DNA of 64,000 nucleotides from Actinospica sp035552695 (GTDB lineage: Bacteria; Actinomycetota; Actinomycetes; Streptomycetales; Catenulisporaceae). This document shows positions 44,440 to 52,521 of this stretch, in pieces (position 1 is the first letter of the stretch; each line of letters begins with the position of its first letter). A model generated the notes under the pieces. It saw only the letters and a list, made by a program, of their open reading frames with translations. It had not been told where the DNA came from and made no database searches. The position numbers and the translations under genes are program-made. The stretch is taken from contig NZ_DASZKT010000010.1 in the NCBI RefSeq assembly GCF_035552695.1, positions 15,927 to 79,926 on the forward strand, read 5' to 3'.

Positions 44440-45272
44440 TCCGCCTCCCGCGAAGTTGGCGCCTGTACTGATGCGAACTCCTCGAGAATGCTGGTGTTGG
44501 AAAGCTCGCGTGGCGACCTCATGGCCGCATTGCGGGCTCGGCGTTCGGTGATGATCATCCGCAGTACGCGTAGACCGTCGCTGAATGCCGTGAGATTGCT
44601 GACGCCGTGGATACGGGAATGCTCGAAGCTGGGCACTTCGACGACGGCGAGGCGCGCGACAGTGACGCGTATGGCGATCAGCGTCTCGATCTCGAAGCCG
44701 TCACCCCACAGCTTTTTCGTGCCGTCCTGCGGCGGCGGCGTGGTCGAATCCAGCCTCAGCACGGGCAGGTGCCGGCGCCAGAAGACGTTGAATCCGTAGC
44801 AGAGGTCTGAATAGGCCGTGCCATAGGCTCGATTCACGATGGCCATGAGCAGGCCGTTGCCCCATGTGCGCAGCCGGGTGAGATCGGCGCTTCCGCCGCC
44901 CGGGGCGAACCTGCTGCCCTTCGCGAAGTCGGCGCCGTTCAGCAGGGTCTGCACGAAGGCGGGGATCTCGCTGGCATCGGCTGATCCGTCCGCATCGAGC
45001 ATGACGATGATCTGGCCGGTGGCGACCGCGAACCCGCAGGCCAGCGCGTTGCCCTTGCCGGTCCGAGTCTGCGTGACGATCCGGGCGTCCGGCCTCAACT
45101 TCCGGGCGACCGCGCAGGTGTCGTCGACCGAATGACCGTCCACGACGATCACCTCGTGGATGCCGTCCGGCAGCCGCGCGAACACGTGCGGAAGGTTCCG
45201 GGCCTCGTTCAAGGCCGGGATGACCACAGAAACACTTGGCCAGGACGCAGGTAGGTGTGCCCGATTTGTCAT
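44436..45272 (-). CDS. GT2-family glycosyltransferase (dolichyl-phosphate mannosyltransferase-like)
   Basis: A 278-residue GT-A enzyme and first gene of the operon. SVVIPALNEARNLPHVF opens the domain, IVMLDADGSAD holds the metal-binding DxD, and GDGFEIETLIAIR is the acceptor-side motif of DPM1/GtrB-like enzymes. No C-terminal transmembrane pair is visible. It may charge a polyprenyl phosphate with a sugar for the GT-C enzyme. ATG at 45272 with GGAG five bases upstream is preferred over an in-frame start at 45293. Confidence 0.88.
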   Translation of the reverse strand: MTNRAHLPASWPSVSVVIPALNEARNLPHVFARLPDGIHEVIVVDGHSVDDTCAVARKLRPDARIVTQTRTGKGNALACGFAVATGQIIVMLDADGSADASEIPAFVQTLLNGADFAKGSRFAPGGGSADLTRLRTWGNGLLMAIVNRAYGTAYSDLCYGFNVFWRRHLPVLRLDSTTPPPQDGTKKLWGDGFEIETLIAIRVTVARLAVVEVPSFEHSRIHGVSNLTAFSDGLRVLRMIITERRARNAAMRSPRELSNTSILEEFASVQAPTSREAE

Positions 45273-45679
45273 GCTCTCCGTTCCGCGACACATTCAGAAT
45301 TGGCGGACGTATAAGCTCAGAATGGGTAATGAAGGCGCACTGAAGAGGACGCAGGTCGCAACCGACGTCTTAAGCATCAAGCTATGGCGCGGCCCCGTGG
45401 CGGGGGCCGGTAAATTACAACCCTGACAACCTCGGCAGCGCTAGCGGCTCTCCGTGTGGTTGCGGCGGCATGGCCTCTCCCCCGCGCATGCCGGCCGGAG
45501 CCCGCCCTCTGGACACGCGTTCCCTCCCCTGCTCGTCGTCGTCACCATAGAAGACGCCTGACTGCCGATTCGGTTGCGACCGAATCCGACGAAGATGGTG
45601 CCGATCCAGAGTTCTGAGTCAGATTCGTTGAAGACGTCCGGCGAGAGGAGGCGCGACATCCCGGCGCCGCACATGCGAA
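45273..45679 (-). promoter_or_regulatory. upstream region of the glycan operon
   Basis: No gene is seen here. This is the only sizeable gap upstream of the 11-gene operon, so its promoter should lie here. On the minus strand a TTATAC box (about 45308-45313) is a possible -10 element. A 7-bp GC-rich hairpin around 45390-45413 lies next to an AT-rich TAAATTAC stretch. The assignment is positional. Confidence 0.35.
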
Positions 45680-45711
45680 AGGTCTGGTCAGAAGCTCCTC
45701 TGACCAGACCT
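45680..45711 (-). terminator. tRNA-Glu terminator
   Basis: A perfect 13-bp stem (45680-45692 with 45699-45711), 6-base loop, begins six bases after the tRNA-Glu 3' end and is followed on the minus strand by TTTCG. Confidence 0.8.
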
Positions 45712-45716
45712 GAAAG

Positions 45717-45789
45717 TAGCCCCGACGGGATTCGAACCCGCGCTACTGCCTTGAGAGGGCAGCGTGCTAGGCCGCTACACAACGGGGCC
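45717..45789 (-). tRNA. tRNA-Glu(CUC)
   Basis: A 73-base cloverleaf is readable on the minus strand: acceptor GGCCCCG/CGGGGCT with a G-U closing pair, D stem GTG/CAC, anticodon stem CTGCC/GGCAG with loop CTCTCAA giving anticodon CUC, and T loop TTCGAAT. Discriminator A; CCA is not encoded. In Streptomyces, tRNA-Glu and tRNA-Gln genes lie between ndgR and gltX, which fits its place here. Confidence 0.93.
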
Positions 45790-45901
45790 CTAGCGGTGGC
45801 TCCGCGGACCTCAGGGCCGCTCGCCAACGCGCTCAACTATAGGCGACCGGGTGGCGTGCGGCCAAATCGGTTAACGAACGGCGACCGGCTAGAGTGCGGG
45901 C

Positions 45902-46477
45902 ATGGCTGGTGCTGCGCGGGTGTGGATCGTGGCGGGGGCGCCGGGGGCGGGGAAGAGCACGGTGGCCGCGCTGCTGCTTGACGCATTGGATCCGGCTCCG
46001 GCACTGCTGGACAAGGACACGGTCTACGGCGGCTTCGTGGCGGCGACACTGGCCGCCGGCGGACGGCCGCCCGGCGAGCGCGAGGGCGAGTGGTACGACG
46101 CCCACGTGAAGCCGCACGAGTACGCGGGTCTCACGGCGACGGCGGCCGAAATCCGCTCGCACGGGTGCCCGGTGCTGCTCTCCGGGCCGTTCACCGGGCA
46201 GATCCGATCGGAGCCGCGGTGGGCGGAATGGGTCGCCGCGCTCGGCGGGAATCCGGTGACGCTCGTCTATGTGCGCAGCGACGCGGTGACGCTGCGGGCG
46301 CGGCTGCTAGCCCGCGGAAGCTCGCGCGATACGGGCAAGCTCGACGCCTTCGGCGCCTTCATCGCGCGGATGACACCCGAGGTGCCGCCGCCGGTCCCGC
46401 ACGTGCTGATCGATAATCGCGATTCGGCCACGACGCCGCTGTCGGAGCAGGTCAAAGCCACCGTAGCGATGCTTTGA
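45902..46477 (+). CDS. P-loop kinase-like AAA-family protein
   Basis: A 191-residue protein with a Walker A motif GAPGAGKST (residues 12-20), an LLDKDTVYGG segment like the acceptor region of small-molecule kinases, LLSGPFTGQIR, and a lid-like RARLLARGSSRD arginine cluster. It resembles the zeta-toxin/shikimate/gluconate-kinase class of P-loop enzymes, but the phosphate acceptor is unknown. It lies 57 bases upstream of the oligopeptidase gene on the same strand. Confidence 0.75.
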   Translation: MAGAARVWIVAGAPGAGKSTVAALLLDALDPAPALLDKDTVYGGFVAATLAAGGRPPGEREGEWYDAHVKPHEYAGLTATAAEIRSHGCPVLLSGPFTGQIRSEPRWAEWVAALGGNPVTLVYVRSDAVTLRARLLARGSSRDTGKLDAFGAFIARMTPEVPPPVPHVLIDNRDSATTPLSEQVKATVAML

Positions 46478-46534
46478 GGTCACCGTAGCGTCGCTGTAGG
46501 GATAACCCGCGGCCGTTTTGGCTAGGCTCCCGTT

Positions 46535-48622
46535 ATGCCTACGAAGCCCACACCCTCACCCACGACACAGGCAGCCTCGCCGGAGGCGAATCCGTTCTTC
46601 TCGGTATCCACCCTGCCCTACGAACTCCCACCGTTCGAGTCGATCACGTTGGCGCACTTCCGGCCCGCGTTCGAGCGCGGGATGACGGATCAACTGGCGG
46701 AGATCGACGCGATCACCTCGTCCACCGAGGCGCCCGACTTCGCCAACACGCTCATCGTGCTGGAGCGCAGCGGTCGGACGCTGCACCGCGTCATGCGCGT
46801 CTTCTACAACCAGACCTCTTCCGACACCAGCCCGGAACTGGAGGAGATCGAGGCGGAGATCAGCCCGAAGCTGGCCGCGCACGAGGACGCCATCCACCTC
46901 AACGGCGCCCTCTTCGGCCGGATCAAGGCGCTGTACGAGGCGCGGGAGACGCTCGACTACCCCGCGGAGACCGATCCGGCCGAGTCGCGGCGGCTGATCG
47001 AGAAGTACCACGAGGACTTCGTCCGCGCCGGTGCCGAACTCTCGGCCGCGGACCAGGAGCGGCTGCGCGAGCTCAACGCCGAACTGGCCTCGCTGCAGAC
47101 CACCTTCCAGCGCAACCTGCTGGCCGACACGAAGGCCCGCGCCCTCGTGCTCGACGACGCCGCGGAGCTGGCCGGTCTGTCGCAGGACGCGATCGCCGCG
47201 GCCGCGGAGAACGGCAGGGCGCGCGGGCACGAGGGCAAGTACGTGCTCAGCCTCAAGCTCTTCTCGAACCAGAGCGAGCTAGCCTCGCTCGCCGACCGGG
47301 GCGTGCGCCGCCGCCTGCTGGAAGCCTCGCTCGGCCGCGGCTTCTCGGTGAACTCCGAGGTGATCCGCGCGATCGTGCGGCTGCGCGCCGAACGCGCCGC
47401 GCTGCTGGGCTTCGAGTCGCACGCGGCGTACGCGGTGGCCGACAAGACCGCGCGCACGGTCGCGAACGTCGAGGAGATGCTCGGCCGCGTCGTGCCGCCC
47501 GCGGTGGCCAACGCCCGTCGCGAGGCCGACGCGCTGCGCGCCGCGAACGGCGGGGCGGAGATCGCCGCGTGGGACTGGCAGTACTACTCGGAGAAGGTGC
47601 GCAAGGCCGAGTACGACATCGACGCCGCCGCGCTCCGGCCGTACCTCGAGCTGGAGAGCGTGCTGCACGACGGCGTCTTCTTCGCCGCGAACAAGGTCTA
47701 CGGCCTGTCCTTCACCGCCCGCCCCGACCTGCGCGGCTACCACCCGGACACACGCGTCTTCGAGGTCTTCAACGAGGACGGCAGCGAGCTCGGCCTGTTC
47801 GTCCTCGACCCGTACGCCCGCGAGTCGAAGCGCGGCGGCGCATGGTGCAACAGCCTCGTCGGCCAGTCCGGCCTGCTGGGCACGAAGCCCGTCACGGTCA
47901 ACAACCTGAACATCGCCAAGCCGCCGGCGGGCGAGCCGACGCTGCTCACCTTCGACGAGGTCAGGACCCTGTTCCACGAGTTCGGGCACGCGCTGCACAA
48001 CCTGTTCTCGGACGTGCACTACCCCTTGTTCGCCGGCACCCGGGTGCCGCGCGACTTCGTCGAGTACCCCTCTCAGGTCAACGAGATGTGGCAGGACTGG
48101 CCGGAGGTGCTGGCGAGCTACGCCAAGCACTACCGCACCGGCGAGCCCATCCCGGCCGAGCTCGTCGCGAAGCTGGCGGACGCGCAGCAGTTCGGCGAGG
48201 GCTTCCGCACGGTCGAGTACCTCGGGGCGACGCTGCTGGACTGGGCCTGGCACAAGCTCTCCGCGGGCGAGGATCCGGGCGAGGACATCGAGGCCTTCGA
48301 GGCGACGGCGCTGGAGAAGGCGGGCCTCGCGCTGCCGGAGATCCCGCCGCGCTACCGGACCGGCTACTTCGCGCACATCTTCACCAACGACTACAGCGCC
48401 GGGTACTACTCGTATATCTGGTCCGAGGTCCTGGACGCCGACTCCGTCGAGTGGTTCAAGGAGAACGGCGGCATGACCAGGGCGAACGGCGACCACTTCC
48501 GGGCCACGCTGCTCTCCCGCGGCGGCAGCGAGGACGCGATGGAGGCCTTCGCGAACTTCCGCGGCCGGGCGCCGGAGATCGAGCCGCTGCTGCTGCGCAG
48601 GGGTCTGGTGGCGCGGAACTAG
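46535..48622 (+). CDS. dcp: M3-family metallopeptidase (peptidyl-dipeptidase Dcp-like)
   Basis: A 695-residue zinc oligopeptidase. The HEFGH motif is at residues 481-485, with the third ligand region about 25 residues on (FVEYPSQVNEMW). The long helical N-terminal domain starts NPFFSVSTLPYELPPFE, typical of Dcp/OpdA. No signal peptide, so it should act on cytoplasmic peptides. ATG at 46535 agrees with family length. It converges with the LCP gene with only overlapping 3' ends (48619-48622) and no terminator hairpin between. Confidence 0.92.
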   Translation: MPTKPTPSPTTQAASPEANPFFSVSTLPYELPPFESITLAHFRPAFERGMTDQLAEIDAITSSTEAPDFANTLIVLERSGRTLHRVMRVFYNQTSSDTSPELEEIEAEISPKLAAHEDAIHLNGALFGRIKALYEARETLDYPAETDPAESRRLIEKYHEDFVRAGAELSAADQERLRELNAELASLQTTFQRNLLADTKARALVLDDAAELAGLSQDAIAAAAENGRARGHEGKYVLSLKLFSNQSELASLADRGVRRRLLEASLGRGFSVNSEVIRAIVRLRAERAALLGFESHAAYAVADKTARTVANVEEMLGRVVPPAVANARREADALRAANGGAEIAAWDWQYYSEKVRKAEYDIDAAALRPYLELESVLHDGVFFAANKVYGLSFTARPDLRGYHPDTRVFEVFNEDGSELGLFVLDPYARESKRGGAWCNSLVGQSGLLGTKPVTVNNLNIAKPPAGEPTLLTFDEVRTLFHEFGHALHNLFSDVHYPLFAGTRVPRDFVEYPSQVNEMWQDWPEVLASYAKHYRTGEPIPAELVAKLADAQQFGEGFRTVEYLGATLLDWAWHKLSAGEDPGEDIEAFEATALEKAGLALPEIPPRYRTGYFAHIFTNDYSAGYYSYIWSEVLDADSVEWFKENGGMTRANGDHFRATLLSRGGSEDAMEAFANFRGRAPEIEPLLLRRGLVARN

Positions 48623-49887
48623 CCGACCGGGCAGGTGCCGACGTCGGCGCCGCCCGGGGACGAGGTCGAACCGGCGCTGGAACTGGCGCTGCCGGTCGCA
48701 TCCGTCGGGGTGTCGGCAAGCAGCACCAGCTTCATCACGCCCTCGAAACGGCTGAGCGCGACCTCCGCGGCGGAGGAGGACGTGCTTCCGCCGAGCGCCG
48801 CCGCCTTGGTGCTCGCGGACGACGAGGCGGACGCGCCGGCCGTGTTCGCCTCGTCGATCAGGCTGTTCCACAGGCTCGTCGCGTCCGGCTCGGTCCAGAC
48901 GACCCGGTTGGTGTCCTCGGGGTACGGCTCGTTGGGCACCGTCACGTACGTGAACTTGCCGTTCGGGATCGCGTTCAGCGTCTGCGCGAGACTGTAGAGG
49001 TCGGTGACGGTGCCGAGGCCGGGATCAGTCGTGATCGACTGGGTCGCCGCGTCGAGCACCTTGTACAGCTTGACCGGGTCGGTCAGCAGGCCCGCGGAGC
49101 GCACCTGGTGCTCCAACTGGTCCAGGAAGTACTGCTGCCGCTGGATCCGCTCGAGGTCCGAGCCGTCGCCGACGGTGTGCCGCAACCGGACGAACGCGAG
49201 CGCCTGCTGGCCGTTGAGCGTCGTGGTGCCGGCCGGGATGTTCAGGCCCGAATCCGCGTCGTCGATCGCCTGTGTGACGCAGACCTTGACGCCGCCGAGC
49301 GCGTTGACCACGCCGACCACGCCCTCGAAGTCGATCGCGATGTAGTGGGTGAGGGTGAGGCCGGTCAGCGACTCGACGGTCTTCACCGTGCAGGGCGCGC
49401 CTCCCTCGGTGAACGCGCTGTTGAACATGCCGAAGTTGGCCGCGACGGTCGTCCCGCCCGTGCCGGTGCTGGTGCAGTCCGGGATCTGCACCATGGAGTC
49501 GCGCGGGATGGACACCTCGGTGCCCTGGCGCCGGTCGGCCGGACTGTCGAAGACCATCGCCGTGTCGGAGCGTGCGCCGCTGACGTCTCCCCCGCCGAGC
49601 GTCTGGTTCCCGCCGGACCGCGAATCGGAGCCGATGAACAGGATGTCCTGCTTACCGCTCATCGCCGAGGGCTTGAGCCCGGCGTCCTGGGTCTTGATGT
49701 TCCCGTTCAGGTGCCGCCAGGCGACCACGAGCCCGATGCCCACCACCACGATCACCGCGGCCAGCGCGCTGCAGCCCCACACCACCAGCTTCTTGCGAAG
49801 CGACCACTTCTCCCGCCCGCCGCCGCGGCGCCCGCCCGGCCCGGTCGCAGTCGGCTCGGTCGGCCAGTCCGGCTCGTTGCGCTCCAT
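48619..49887 (-). CDS. LytR-CpsA-Psr (LCP) family cell-wall glycopolymer ligase
   Basis: A 422-residue type II membrane protein. After an N-terminal cytoplasmic tail, a single transmembrane helix spans about residues 34-58. The LCP domain follows: DILFIGSDSR, GARSDTAMVFD, VSIPRDSMVQIP with the phosphate-binding arginine, and QQALAFVRLRHTVGDGSDLERIQRQ. LCP enzymes move polyprenyl-linked polymers onto peptidoglycan, so it could attach the glycan made nearby, though that link is speculative. The tail is Ser/Ala-rich. ATG at 49887; an open frame to 50088 runs through the tRNA-Gln gene and is not real. Confidence 0.9.
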   Translation of the reverse strand: MERNEPDWPTEPTATGPGGRRGGGREKWSLRKKLVVWGCSALAAVIVVVGIGLVVAWRHLNGNIKTQDAGLKPSAMSGKQDILFIGSDSRSGGNQTLGGGDVSGARSDTAMVFDSPADRRQGTEVSIPRDSMVQIPDCTSTGTGGTTVAANFGMFNSAFTEGGAPCTVKTVESLTGLTLTHYIAIDFEGVVGVVNALGGVKVCVTQAIDDADSGLNIPAGTTTLNGQQALAFVRLRHTVGDGSDLERIQRQQYFLDQLEHQVRSAGLLTDPVKLYKVLDAATQSITTDPGLGTVTDLYSLAQTLNAIPNGKFTYVTVPNEPYPEDTNRVVWTEPDATSLWNSLIDEANTAGASASSSASTKAAALGGSTSSSAAEVALSRFEGVMKLVLLADTPTDATGSASSSAGSTSSPGGADVGTCPVG

Positions 49888-49938
49888 AATCCGATATTCG
49901 GTTCGGAACGCGGCTGGCGCGCCCCGGAAAAGCCAAAC

Positions 49939-49964
49939 GGGCGTATCGCATATGCGATACGCCC
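49939..49964 (-). terminator. tRNA-Gln terminator
   Basis: A perfect 26-base palindrome (13-bp arms, 49939-49951 with 49952-49964) begins five bases after the tRNA 3' end and is followed on the minus strand by GTTTGGCTTTTCC. Confidence 0.8.
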
Positions 49965-49969
49965 TAAAG

Positions 49970-50041
49970 CTGGGGTACCAGGACTCGAACCTAGAATGAC
50001 AGTACCAGAAACTGTAGTGTTGCCAATTACACCATACCCCA
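49970..50041 (-). tRNA. tRNA-Gln(CUG)
   Basis: A 72-base cloverleaf on the minus strand: acceptor TGGGGTA/TACCCCA with U1-A72, the weak first pair typical of tRNA-Gln, discriminator G, D arm GGTGTAATTGGCAACAC, anticodon stem ACAGT/ACTGT with loop TTCTGGT giving anticodon CUG, and T loop TTCGAGT. CCA is not encoded. It lies just downstream of gltX. Confidence 0.93.
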
Positions 50042-50137
50042 TTGGCAGCGCAGGCCGACCGAGCCTCCGGGCGGCGCCGCGTGCACAACTATAGCGGTCG
50101 CCGCCCGGGGGCCCAAATCAGTTAGTCCCGAGCAGGT

Positions 50138-51688
50138 TCACGCCGCCGCCCGCGCCTTCGCGTCGGCCGCGCGCAGCCGGGCCAGGGTGCGCTCGCGCCC
50201 GAGCAGCTCGATCGACTCGAACAGCGGCGGGGAGACACGCCGGCCGGTGACGGCGACGCGCACCGGGGTGAAGGCGTTCTTCGGCTTCAGGCCCAGGCCC
50301 TCGATCAGCGCCGTGCGCAGCGCCTCGTCGATCGCGGACGTGGTCCACGCGTCCTCGGCGAGAGAGTCCAGCGCGGCGGTCGCGGCGGCCAGCACGGGCC
50401 ACGCGTCGGCCGTGAGCACCTTCGCCGCGTCGTCCTCGTTCAGCTGGAACGCGTGCCGGGCGTCCGAGCCGTCACCCGTGTAGAGGAACCCGAGCATGCC
50501 GATCGCCTCGGACAGCACCGTCATCCGCTCCCGGATCAGCGGCACGGCGGCGACCAGCGTGCGCCACTCCTCGTCGTTGGCCAGGTGGCCCTCCGCGCCG
50601 CCGAGCAGCAGCCCCTCGCGATCGAGGAACGGCAGGATCCGCTTGGCCAGGTCCTCGGTCTCCAGCTTGCGCAGGTGCACGCCGTTGACCGCCTCGCACT
50701 TCTTCGGATCGAAGCGCGCCGGGTTGGCCGAGATGCGGGTGCCGTCAAAGGCGGCCACCATCTCGTCGATCCCGAAGATCTCCTCGTCGTTGCCGAGCGA
50801 CCAGCCGAGCAGCGCCAGGTAGTTGATCAGGCCCTCGGGCAGGTAGCCGGTGCGCGGGTAGTAGCTGAAGCTGGCCTCGGGGTCGCGCTTGGACAGCTTC
50901 TTGTTGCCCTCGCCCAGCACGAACGGCAGGTGGCCGAACTGCGGGACCTGCTTGGATACGCCGAGCTCGACCAGCGTCTCGTGCAGCGGGATCTGCCGCG
51001 GGGTCGAGGAGAGCAGGTCCTCGCCGCGCAGCACGTGCGTGATCCCCATCAGCGCGTCGTCGACGGGGTTGACCAGCGTGTACAGCGGCGAGCCGTCGGC
51101 GCGCACCAGCACGTAGTCCGGCACGTTGGCCGACTCGAAGGAGATCTCCCCGCGCACCACGTCGTCCCAGGCGATGGTGCGGTTCTCCGGCATCCGGAAG
51201 CGCAGCACGTGCGTGCGGCCCTCGGCCTCGTACGCGGCGATCTGCTCCGCCGTCAGATTGCGGCAGGTGCCCTCGTATCCGGGCGCGCGCTTCTCGGCCT
51301 TGGCGCGCTCGCGCGCGGCATCCAGCTCCGCGGCCGTGCAGTAGCACGGGTACGCCTTGCCCGACTCACGCAGCTGGGCGGCCAGGTCCGCGTAGATCTC
51401 GCCGCGCTCGGACTGGCGGTAGGGGCCGTACTCGCCGCCGACCTCGGGCCCCTCGTCCCACTCGATCCCGGCCCAGCGCAGCGTGTCGAGGATGGCCCGG
51501 TAGGACGCCTCGGTGTTGCGCGCCGCGTCGGTGTCCTCGATGCGCAGGACCAGCTTGCCGCCGTAGTGCCGGGCGAAGGCGTAGTTGAACAGCGCCGAGC
51601 GGACCAGCCCGATGTGCGGGTCGCCGGTGGGTGACGGCGGGAACCGCACCCGGACGCTGTTGTCGAGCTTCGCGGTGTCGATGGTCAT
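50138..51688 (-). CDS. gltX: glutamyl-tRNA synthetase
   Basis: A 516-residue class I synthetase. The HIGH motif appears as PSPTGDPHIGLVRSALFNYAFA near the N-terminus, the KMSKS motif as KKLSKRD, and LRIEDTDAARN is the amino-acid-binding region. The C-terminal helical anticodon-binding domain is complete. As actinobacteria generally lack GlnRS, it probably also charges tRNA-Gln with glutamate for GatCAB. ATG at 51688 is two bases after the FAH-family gene's stop, with AAAGG upstream. Confidence 0.95.
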   Translation of the reverse strand: MTIDTAKLDNSVRVRFPPSPTGDPHIGLVRSALFNYAFARHYGGKLVLRIEDTDAARNTEASYRAILDTLRWAGIEWDEGPEVGGEYGPYRQSERGEIYADLAAQLRESGKAYPCYCTAAELDAARERAKAEKRAPGYEGTCRNLTAEQIAAYEAEGRTHVLRFRMPENRTIAWDDVVRGEISFESANVPDYVLVRADGSPLYTLVNPVDDALMGITHVLRGEDLLSSTPRQIPLHETLVELGVSKQVPQFGHLPFVLGEGNKKLSKRDPEASFSYYPRTGYLPEGLINYLALLGWSLGNDEEIFGIDEMVAAFDGTRISANPARFDPKKCEAVNGVHLRKLETEDLAKRILPFLDREGLLLGGAEGHLANDEEWRTLVAAVPLIRERMTVLSEAIGMLGFLYTGDGSDARHAFQLNEDDAAKVLTADAWPVLAAATAALDSLAEDAWTTSAIDEALRTALIEGLGLKPKNAFTPVRVAVTGRRVSPPLFESIELLGRERTLARLRAADAKARAAA

Positions 51689-51690
51689 TA

Positions 51691-52491
51691 CTACCTTTTC
51701 ACGATGCGGTTCGTCAGGGTGCCGATGCCCTCGATGCTGACCGAGACGCGGTCGCCGACCTGCATCGGGCCGACGCCCGCGGGCGTGCCGGTGAGGATGA
51801 CGTCGCCGGGCAGCAGCGTCATGGCCTCGGAGATGAACGCGACGATCTCCTCGACGCCGCGCATCATCTGGCTGGTGCGCCCGGCCTGCCTGAGCTCGTC
51901 GTTGACGGTGCAGGTGACGGCCAGGTCGGCGGGGTCGACCTCGGTCTCGATCCACGGCCCGAGCGGGCACGAGGTGTCGAAGCCCTTCGCGCGGGCCCAC
52001 TGGCCCTCGGCCTTCTGCGCGTCGCGTGCCGTGACGTCGTTGGCGCAGGTGTAGCCGAGCACGACCTCCTTGACCCGCTCGCGCGGCACCTGGCTGCACA
52101 GCCGGCCGATCACGATCGCGAGCTCGGCCTCGTGCTGCACGTCCTGGGAGAAGGTCGGGTAGGCGATCGTCTCGTTCGGGCCGATCACGCTGGTGGACGG
52201 CTTGAGGAAGGTCAGCGGCACGGCCGGGACCTCGTTGCCCATCTCCTTCGCGTGGTCGGCGTAGTTGCGGCCCACCGCGACGATCTTGCTGGGCAGCACC
52301 GGCGCGAGCAGCCGTACGTCCGCGAGCGGCCAGACCCGGCCCGTGGTGTGCGGCTCGGGGGTGAACGGATGGCCCTCGAGCTCGGCGATCACCATCGCGT
52401 CGGGCTGTTCCACGTCGCCCTCGACCAGGCCGAAGCGGACTGCCCCGGCGTCGGCGGCGCTGTCAGGTAGGGAGAATCTCGCGATACGCAC
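51691..52491 (-). CDS. fumarylacetoacetate hydrolase family protein
   Basis: A 266-residue FAH-fold protein. Seen: KIVAVGRNYADHAKEMG, the metal-binding HEAELAIVIGRL with its paired acidic residues, and GDVILTGTPAGVG near the C-terminus. Members act as fumarylpyruvate hydrolases or oxaloacetate decarboxylases/tautomerases; which applies here is not clear. The gene immediately precedes gltX, as it does in other actinobacteria, and follows cimA by about 30 bases. Confidence 0.9.
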   Translation of the reverse strand: MRIARFSLPDSAADAGAVRFGLVEGDVEQPDAMVIAELEGHPFTPEPHTTGRVWPLADVRLLAPVLPSKIVAVGRNYADHAKEMGNEVPAVPLTFLKPSTSVIGPNETIAYPTFSQDVQHEAELAIVIGRLCSQVPRERVKEVVLGYTCANDVTARDAQKAEGQWARAKGFDTSCPLGPWIETEVDPADLAVTCTVNDELRQAGRTSQMMRGVEEIVAFISEAMTLLPGDVILTGTPAGVGPMQVGDRVSVSIEGIGTLTNRIVKR

Positions 52492-52521
52492 GGCGTCAAG
52501 TCTAGGTGCTGCCCGGCGTGG

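Noticed and set aside
45717..45789. Prophage or integrative element att site at tRNA-Glu
   Set aside because: No integrase gene and no second copy of the tRNA 3' end was seen in the window; only a possibility by position.
49888..50088. N-terminal extension of the LCP protein
   Set aside because: The extended frame would translate through the tRNA-Gln gene and its terminator; the ATG at 49887 gives the normal LCP N-terminus.
47569..50094. Plus-strand open frame of 841 codons
   Set aside because: Out-of-frame shadow of the M3 peptidase, then antisense to the LCP gene and the tRNA-Gln.
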